Shown here one piece after another: positions 5,610-11,159 of a DNA stretch of 11,159 nt (its first letter is position 1; each line of letters starts with the position of its first letter). The notes under the pieces are model-generated. The model ran no database searches, was not told the origin of the DNA, and saw nothing but the letters and a program-made list of their open reading frames with translations. Origin of the DNA: Duncaniella sp. (lineage in GTDB: Bacteria > Bacteroidota > Bacteroidia > Bacteroidales > Muribaculaceae); the NCBI GenBank assembly GCA_029052375.1, contig JAIDJD010000164.1, forward strand, positions 1 through 11,159, in the 5' to 3' direction. The translations under genes were made by a program, and so were the position numbers.

Positions 5610-7724
5610 ATGTCGACCAAGTCGCTTCTTAACTGTTGTGCAGTGGCGGCAGGAGCCGGACTCCTCGCTGCTTGCGCACAAGTACAGGCAATTGACCGTC
5701 AGGCTCTTGTCGAACGTAACAATCCTCACATCACAGAACTTGACACTCTGGCATCCCTCACCGTGGGCAACGGCGAGTTTGCCTTCACAGTGGACGTAAC
5801 AGGCCTTCAGACATTCCCCGAACTCTACCGCAACGGCGTGCCTCTGGGCACACAGAGCCAGTGGGGATGGCACTCCTTCCCCAACACCAAGGGTCTCGAG
5901 CGCCAGGAGTATCTGCGCGAGTGTGACTTCGGCCGCGGCAAGACAGAGCTCTATGCCGCCCAGTTCAAGGAAGAGGGCCGTCAGAAGGACGCCTCAAACT
6001 ACTTCCGTGTCAATCCCCACCGTCTCCACCTCGGCGCCATAGGCTTCGAGGGTCTCTCGCCCGAGGGCATAGAGGCCATCGACCAGAAGCTCGATATGTG
6101 GAACGGCCTCATCACCTCCGACTTTGCCGTAGGCGGCACACCCGTCAAGGTGAAGACCACCGTAGACCCCGAGAAGGATATGGTGGCCGCAGACATCACC
6201 TCTTCTCTCCGCCTGCCCGTCACCCTCCGCTTCCCCTATCCCACGGGCGGACACGCCGACGACGCCTGCGACTGGACCAAGGACGACCTCCACTCCACCG
6301 AGATAGTCTCCATGGAGGCCAACCAGGCAGTCCTCGCCCACTCGCTCGACTCCACCACCTACTATGTGACCATCGCATGGCAGGGCGCCGAGGCTCCCGT
6401 CATGAAGGGCCGCAACGCCGTCTCCATCACCCCCTCTCAGGACAACTGGAGCTTCACCGCAACATTCACCCCCGGCAAGCCCGAGGCCGGAGCTAAGGCC
6501 GCAGACTTCGCCTCTGCCGAGAAGGCCGCCTCTGACTACTGGCAGGGCTTCTGGAAGAAGGGCGGCGTGGTAGACTTCAGCGAGTGTACCGATCCCCGCG
6601 CCGCCGAGCTCGAACGCCGCGTGGTGCTCTCGCAGTATCTCCTCGCCGTGCAGTGTGCGGGCTCCACTCCTCCCCAGGAGACCGGCCTCACCTACAACTC
6701 GTGGTTCGGCAAGTTCCACATGGAGATGATCTGGTGGCACCAGGCCCAGTTTGCCCTCTACGGACACGAAGACCTCCTCGGCCGCACCCTCCCCTGGTAT
6801 GACAAGGTGCAGGAAGTAGGCCGCGAGATAGCACGCCGCCAGGGCTTCGAGGGCATCCGCTGGATGAAGATGACAGACCCCTCGGGCCAGGAAGCTCCCT
6901 CCAACGTAGGCTCGTTCCTCATCTGGCAGCAGCCCCACCTCATCTACCTCGCCGAGCTCCTCTACCGCGCCAATCCCTCAGACTCTATCCTCGACCAGTA
7001 CTATCCCCTGGTGCAGGAGACCGCCAAGTTCATGGCCTCCTTTGCCGAGTATGACGGCCTTGGCTCGCGCTACATACTCCGCGGCGCCATCCCCGCCCAG
7101 GAGACCCTCCGCGCCGCCGAGACAGTCAATCCTCCCTTCGAGCTCTCCTACTGGCACTATGCCCTGAACACCGCCAACAAGTGGCGCGAGCGCAAGGGCG
7201 AGGGCCGCAACCTCGACTGGGACGAGATCACAGACAAGCTCTCGCCCCTGGCCGCCAAGGACTCGCTCTACCTTGCCGCCGAGACCGCCCTCGACACATA
7301 CAAGGATATCCGCTTCACCTCAGACCACATGGCCGTGCTCGCCGCCCTCGGCGTGCTGCCCAAGTGCAACCTCGTGCGCGAGGACATAATGCACAACACC
7401 TTCGACTGGATCTACGACAACTGGAACTGGGGCAAGACCTGGGGCTGGGACTATCCCACCACAGCCATGTGTGCCACCCGCCTCGGCCAGCCCGAGAAGG
7501 CCATCAACGCCCTGCTCATGGACAAACGCACCAACACCTATCTCCCCAACGGCCACAACTATCAGGACAAGCGTCTCCGCTGTTACCTCCCCGGCAACGG
7601 CGGCCTGCTCACCACCGTGGCCCTCATGACAGCCGGATGGGACGGATGCGAGGTCGAGAACCCCGGATTCCCCAAGGACGGCACATGGAATGTGAAATGG
7701 GAGGGCATCAAGCCCATGCCCTGA
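5610..7724 (+). CDS. Exported six-hairpin-glycosidase-like protein of unassigned family
   Basis: Predicted exported carbohydrate-active protein, 704 residues from ATG 5610. The start was chosen because it lies after the promoter and opens a signal sequence, MSTKSLLNCCAVAAGAGLLAAC, with lipobox LAAC and Cys22; cleavage after VQA at residue 27 by signal peptidase I is the alternative. Residues about 35-300 look like an N-terminal beta-sandwich (ELDTLASLTVGNGEFAFTVD, PLGTQSQWGWHSFP). From about 330 on the protein is helical and rich in aromatic residues, as in (alpha/alpha)6-barrel enzymes of the GH65/GH95-like superfamily. Marked motifs are SWFGKFHMEMIWWHQAQFAL with Glu372 and His377, GIRWMKMTDPSGQEAP, FELSYWHYALNTANKW, FTSDHM, WGWDYPTTAMCA with Asp614, and YLPGNGGLL. 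Glu372, Asp614 and other acids are candidate catalytic residues, unproven. I recognise the general type, widespread as hypothetical proteins, but cannot name an activity. First gene of the operon, 29 bp before the next. Confidence 0.75.
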   Translation: MSTKSLLNCCAVAAGAGLLAACAQVQAIDRQALVERNNPHITELDTLASLTVGNGEFAFTVDVTGLQTFPELYRNGVPLGTQSQWGWHSFPNTKGLERQEYLRECDFGRGKTELYAAQFKEEGRQKDASNYFRVNPHRLHLGAIGFEGLSPEGIEAIDQKLDMWNGLITSDFAVGGTPVKVKTTVDPEKDMVAADITSSLRLPVTLRFPYPTGGHADDACDWTKDDLHSTEIVSMEANQAVLAHSLDSTTYYVTIAWQGAEAPVMKGRNAVSITPSQDNWSFTATFTPGKPEAGAKAADFASAEKAASDYWQGFWKKGGVVDFSECTDPRAAELERRVVLSQYLLAVQCAGSTPPQETGLTYNSWFGKFHMEMIWWHQAQFALYGHEDLLGRTLPWYDKVQEVGREIARRQGFEGIRWMKMTDPSGQEAPSNVGSFLIWQQPHLIYLAELLYRANPSDSILDQYYPLVQETAKFMASFAEYDGLGSRYILRGAIPAQETLRAAETVNPPFELSYWHYALNTANKWRERKGEGRNLDWDEITDKLSPLAAKDSLYLAAETALDTYKDIRFTSDHMAVLAALGVLPKCNLVREDIMHNTFDWIYDNWNWGKTWGWDYPTTAMCATRLGQPEKAINALLMDKRTNTYLPNGHNYQDKRLRCYLPGNGGLLTTVALMTAGWDGCEVENPGFPKDGTWNVKWEGIKPMP

Positions 7725-7753
7725 CATAGGTCTCACTACGTCTTGACACAATC

Positions 7754-10700
7754 ATGACATCACGTCGATTAATCAGCCTTGCAGCCGCCTTTTTCATGGC
7801 GGCCGCAGGGCTTTCAGTTGCCTCTCAGACAAAGCAGCTGCATTACCGTCCGACGGCAGACGGCACAGGAGCGTTCTGTGTGGACGGCACCACCAAATTC
7901 AACCGCGGTCTCTACGGCGCCCACACGGGATTTCGCATAGACTGCAGCGATATGCCCGAGTTTGGCGTCTACCTGCCCCGCATGGGCGGCAACCTGCTGC
8001 TCACCCTGCCCGACGGCGAGTGCCTGACAACATACACCCCCGGTCGCATGGACTACCTCAAGGGAGGCGTCAAGGTTGAGGCCCAGGTGGGCCGCACCGA
8101 GGATGCCGCCCTCTGGAAGGTGACCAACACCAACCCCAGGGCCGTCACCGTCGGCGTCCGCTTCGGCGGCGTGGCCGACAAGAAGTTCAGCCGCGAGGGC
8201 GACCTCGGCGTCGACAAGCCAGACTGCTTCGACCTCAAGCCCGAATACTGCAAGGGCAATATATACAAGGTAGGCAAGAAGGGCCTCGTCACCATCGAGT
8301 ATGGCAACAAGAAACGCCAGGAGATAAACCTCGTCCTCCCCACCGACACCCACAGCGTCACCGACGCTCCCTGCTACGAGGGCGAGATGAAGCTCAAGCC
8401 CGGAGAGAGCCGCATCATCGCGCTCTTCCCCGCCGGCATCGCCCCCGAGACCAGCCAGAAGAAGCTGCAGAAGCTGCTCGACAAGGCCGAAGCCGACCGC
8501 GTGTCGCTGACAAAGGCATTCGCCATCTCCACACCCGACCCCTGGCTCAGCCCCGTGGGCAGCGCCCTCTCCGTGGCCGCCGACGGCATCTGGAGCGGCG
8601 AGGCATGGCTCCACGGCTCGATAGGCTGGCGCACACCCCACCTCGGGTGGCGCGGAGCCTACACCGGCGATGCCATCGGCCTGCATGACAGGGCCCTGAC
8701 CCACTACCGCACGTATGCGGCCAACCAGGTGACAGACATACCCCCGACACTCAGCCATCCCCAGCAGGACAGCGCCCTCAACCTGGCACGCGCCGACAAG
8801 AAGTGGGGCACTCCAATGTACAGCAACGGCTATATCTGCCGCCGTCCCGGCCACAAGAACGAGATGTCTCACTACGACATGAACATGGTGTATGCCGACG
8901 CCCTTCTGCGCCACTTCCGCCACACGGCAGACACTGCATCCATGCGCGAGCTCTTCCCCGTGGTCAAGCTGCACCTCGACTGGGAGAAGCGCAACTTCGA
9001 CCCTGACGGCGACCATCTCTACGACGCATACTGCTGCATATGGGCCTCGGACGCCCTCTACTACAGCGGCGGCGCCGTCACCCACTCGTCGGCCTACAAT
9101 ATGCTGGCCAACAGCATAGCCGCAGACGTGGCCGAGGCCATAGGCGAAGACCCCGCCCCATACCGCAGGGAGGCAGAGGCCATAGGACGGGCGCTCGACA
9201 GCGTGCTCTGGATGGACGACCGCGGCCACTGGGCCGAATACCGCGACCTCGGACACAACGAGCGTCTCCACCCGGCCGCCGCTCTCTGGACCATCTACCA
9301 TGCCATAGACTCTGAGGTGGCCGACCCCTTCAAGAACTATGCCGCCACGGCATACGTCGACCGCGAGATACCCCACATCCCCGTCACAGCCGAGGGAGAG
9401 GAGACTCTCTACACCCTCTCGACCACCAACTGGAAGCCCTACTCGTGGAGCATCAACAACGTGGCCATAGCCGAGGTGATGCACACTGCCCTCGCCTACT
9501 GGCTGGCCCAGCGCCCCGACGAGGCCTTCAAGCTGATGAAGGGCACCGTAATGGACAATATGTACACCGGAGCGTCGCCCCTCAACTTCGGCCAGATCAG
9601 CCAGTACGACGCCGCCCGCGGAGAGTGTTACCGCGACTTCGCCGACCCCATCGGCGTATGGAGCCGCGCCCTCACCGAAGGCCTCTACGGCATCCGCCCC
9701 GTGCGCATCGGCGCAGACCCCAGAGTGGACGTCATCCCGGGATTCCCCAAGGAGTGGAACGAGGCCTCCATCACCCTCCCCGACATCAGCTACTCCTTTG
9801 CCCGCAAGGGTGACACCGACACCTACGAGGTGGACAACCGCTATCCCGCAGGCACCGCCGTACGCTTCACCGTCCCCGCCTCAGGCCTCAGGGGCGTCAC
9901 TGTAGACGGCCGCCAGGCTCCCGAGATAGCCGTGGCCCTCTCCATAGGCGAGCCCCGCATCTCCGTCACCCTCGACACTCCCGGGCGTCACGTCATAACC
10001 ATTGACCGCAACGCCGATGTCAAGGCCAAGGCCACAGGCAATGTCCGCAAGGAAGGCCCCGTCACCTTCACAGAGATGGCCGCCGGACCTCTCCTTTGGT
10101 GGGAACCCTCGACAGAGGCTCTCCCCTCCATCTTCCCCGCGCTCCCCGCAGACTTCAAGGATGTCAGGAAGGAAAATCTCGCCGCCGTGCGCATCGACAC
10201 GCTCTACAACTCGTCGCTGCCGCAGCTGTTCCGCAACAAGTATCTCTCGCCCCGACCTGCCGTCACCACCCTCCAGCTCCCCGTCCAGGGCATCGGCGAA
10301 TGGTGCCATCCCAAGGCCACATTCGAGATAGACGATTCGGGATTCCGCAAGATTCTCGCCGAGGCCGGAGACACCCTCAGGACCCCCGACGAGGTGGGCG
10401 TCAGCTTTGTTGTGCCCTCAAATGGCGACAACGTGGCCTTCACCTCGCTCTGGGACAACTATCCCGACTCGCTCACCTTCCCCCTCTCGGGCGAGGCATC
10501 TCACATCTACCTGCTGATGGCCGGCACCACAAGCCATATGCAGTGGGGCATGGAGAACGCCCGCCTCACAGCCCGCTACACCGACGGCACCACCTCTGAG
10601 CTGCCCATAATCAACCCTCTCAACTGGGCGCCCGTAGAGCAGGACTTCTTTACAGACGGATATGCCTACGCCCAGCCCGGCGGAGCTCCCGCGCCCCTGC

Positions 10701-10942
10701 GCGTCAGCTTTGACGACGGTCTCGTGAGCCGCAACATCCTCGACACACGCGCCGGCAAGCCGATGCCGATAGACCCCGGCATGGAACTCGGGCTCGTGCG
10801 CGGACGCGAGCTCAAGAACGGCGCCGGAGTGCTCGTGGACTTCCCCGTCGACCCAGCCAAGACTCTCGAGTCTCTCACTCTCACAACACTCTCGCATGAT
10901 GTCGTCACAGGCATCATGGCCATAACCCTCCAACGTCCATGA
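7754..10942 (+). CDS. Large exported DUF4450/GH142-like putative glycoside hydrolase
   Basis: Exported protein of 1062 residues. MTSRRLISLAAAFFMAAAGLSVAS is a type I signal peptide, cut before QTKQ. Residues about 25-255 are an N-terminal beta-sandwich (YRPTADGTGAFCVDGTTKFN, GVYLPRMGGNLLLTLPDGE). Residues about 260-655 look like an (alpha/alpha)6 barrel with several conserved-looking motifs: IWSGEAWLHGSIGWRTPHLG (279-298), WRGAYTGD with Asp306, YDMNMVYADALL with Asp375, IWASDALYYSGGAVTHSSAYN (429-449), TNWKPYSWSINN, and FADPIGVWSRALTEGLYGIRP (629-649). A short beta domain follows (about 655-765), and residues about 767-1062 form an extra beta-rich module that may bind carbohydrate. The architecture resembles DUF4450 proteins of Bacteroidetes, and I think it may be related to GH142 (beta-L-arabinofuranosidase of rhamnogalacturonan-II breakdown), but I could not verify that. 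It sits between two other putative glycosidases and overlaps the following gene by 4 bp. Substrate unknown. Confidence 0.72.
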   Translation: MTSRRLISLAAAFFMAAAGLSVASQTKQLHYRPTADGTGAFCVDGTTKFNRGLYGAHTGFRIDCSDMPEFGVYLPRMGGNLLLTLPDGECLTTYTPGRMDYLKGGVKVEAQVGRTEDAALWKVTNTNPRAVTVGVRFGGVADKKFSREGDLGVDKPDCFDLKPEYCKGNIYKVGKKGLVTIEYGNKKRQEINLVLPTDTHSVTDAPCYEGEMKLKPGESRIIALFPAGIAPETSQKKLQKLLDKAEADRVSLTKAFAISTPDPWLSPVGSALSVAADGIWSGEAWLHGSIGWRTPHLGWRGAYTGDAIGLHDRALTHYRTYAANQVTDIPPTLSHPQQDSALNLARADKKWGTPMYSNGYICRRPGHKNEMSHYDMNMVYADALLRHFRHTADTASMRELFPVVKLHLDWEKRNFDPDGDHLYDAYCCIWASDALYYSGGAVTHSSAYNMLANSIAADVAEAIGEDPAPYRREAEAIGRALDSVLWMDDRGHWAEYRDLGHNERLHPAAALWTIYHAIDSEVADPFKNYAATAYVDREIPHIPVTAEGEETLYTLSTTNWKPYSWSINNVAIAEVMHTALAYWLAQRPDEAFKLMKGTVMDNMYTGASPLNFGQISQYDAARGECYRDFADPIGVWSRALTEGLYGIRPVRIGADPRVDVIPGFPKEWNEASITLPDISYSFARKGDTDTYEVDNRYPAGTAVRFTVPASGLRGVTVDGRQAPEIAVALSIGEPRISVTLDTPGRHVITIDRNADVKAKATGNVRKEGPVTFTEMAAGPLLWWEPSTEALPSIFPALPADFKDVRKENLAAVRIDTLYNSSLPQLFRNKYLSPRPAVTTLQLPVQGIGEWCHPKATFEIDDSGFRKILAEAGDTLRTPDEVGVSFVVPSNGDNVAFTSLWDNYPDSLTFPLSGEASHIYLLMAGTTSHMQWGMENARLTARYTDGTTSELPIINPLNWAPVEQDFFTDGYAYAQPGGAPAPLRVSFDDGLVSRNILDTRAGKPMPIDPGMELGLVRGRELKNGAGVLVDFPVDPAKTLESLTLTTLSHDVVTGIMAITLQRP

Positions 10943-11159
10943 AAAAGAGTTTAGCAACCCTCCTGCTCCTGCCCGCGCTCGCGGCATCGGCGCAGACACA
11001 GGTCAAGACCAACGTAAAGCCCGCCGGACCCACCGACTGGTACGAGGTGACCACCGTACACCGCCCCTTTGTGCGATGGTGGTGGCTCGGCAGCGCCGTA
11101 GACCCCAAGGGTCTCACATTCAACCTCTCTGAATTTGCCCGCCAGGGCCTCGGAGGCAC
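10939..11159 (+). CDS. GH106-like alpha-L-rhamnosidase, N-terminus only
   Basis: Only the first 73 codons are inside the window. MKKSLATLLLLPALAASA is a type I signal peptide with cleavage near SAQT, so the product is exported to the periplasm or beyond. The segment RPFVRWWWLGSAVDPKGL followed by NLSEFARQGLGG resembles the start of the catalytic domain in GH106 alpha-L-rhamnosidases and relatives, which release terminal L-rhamnose from plant polysaccharides; full-length members have roughly 900-1150 residues. The ATG overlaps the stop of the preceding gene (ATGA, 10939..10942), so translation is probably coupled. The family call rests on a short stretch; catalytic residues lie outside the window. 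The related GH106-like proteins of unknown substrate are the main alternative. Confidence 0.68.
   Translation, partial: MKKSLATLLLLPALAASAQTQVKTNVKPAGPTDWYEVTTVHRPFVRWWWLGSAVDPKGLTFNLSEFARQGLGG

Noticed and set aside
5994..6938. 314-codon minus-strand open frame inside the first glycosidase-like gene
   Set aside because: Same antisense effect of codon bias; no promoter, no recognisable domain.
7814..9484. 556-codon minus-strand open frame inside the DUF4450 gene
   Set aside because: High GC and strong third-position bias leave the antisense frame free of stops. The product is Gly/Val/Ala/His-rich without motifs, and the plus-strand gene has a signal peptide and good operon context.

Overview
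The window looks like a GC-rich Bacteroidales gut commensal; Muribaculaceae-like is my inference from the combination of high coding GC and Bacteroidetes signals. The main clues are promoters of the Bacteroidetes type (TTTG about 18-20 nt upstream of TAnnTTTG), AT-rich leaders without Shine-Dalgarno sequences, a TonB-dependent receptor paired with surface-type lipoproteins, and a glycosidase operon of a kind common in this phylum. No RNA genes apart from the riboswitch, no insertion sequences, no CRISPR and no phage genes are visible.

Left part, minus strand (4494 down to 1): a vitamin B12 acquisition operon. It reads promoter (4494..4465), cobalamin riboswitch (4459..4212), btuB-type outer-membrane receptor (4186..2144), btuG-like beta-propeller lipoprotein (2100..1027) and btuF-like periplasmic cobamide-binding lipoprotein (1027..beyond the left edge). 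The expected working model is that BtuG captures B12 at the cell surface and hands it to BtuB, BtuB imports it with TonB energy, and BtuF delivers it to an inner-membrane ABC transporter that should lie to the left of the window. The riboswitch should shut expression down when B12 is plentiful.

Middle (4187..5609): the 407-bp gap 4187..4593 holds the riboswitch, its promoter and a divergent promoter-like element for a small membrane-anchored SIMPL-domain protein (4594..5286). That gene ends in a strong intrinsic terminator (5304..5344). The 323-bp gap 5287..5609 holds this terminator, an unexplained hairpin (5398..5430), a tandem 10-bp repeat (5475..5494) and a promoter (5535..5567). I see no credible gene in it.

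Right part, plus strand (5610..11159): an operon of three exported, probably polysaccharide-degrading proteins. They are a six-hairpin-glycosidase-like lipoprotein with no family function that I can assign (5610..7724), a very large DUF4450/GH142-like protein (7754..10942) and the start of a GH106-like alpha-L-rhamnosidase (10939..beyond the right edge). Spacing is 29 bp and then a 4-bp ATGA overlap, so co-translation is likely. The GH106 partner and the possible GH142 relationship point towards rhamnose- and arabinose-bearing plant glycans such as pectin side chains, but the substrate is inference. No SusC/SusD pair or regulator is inside the window.
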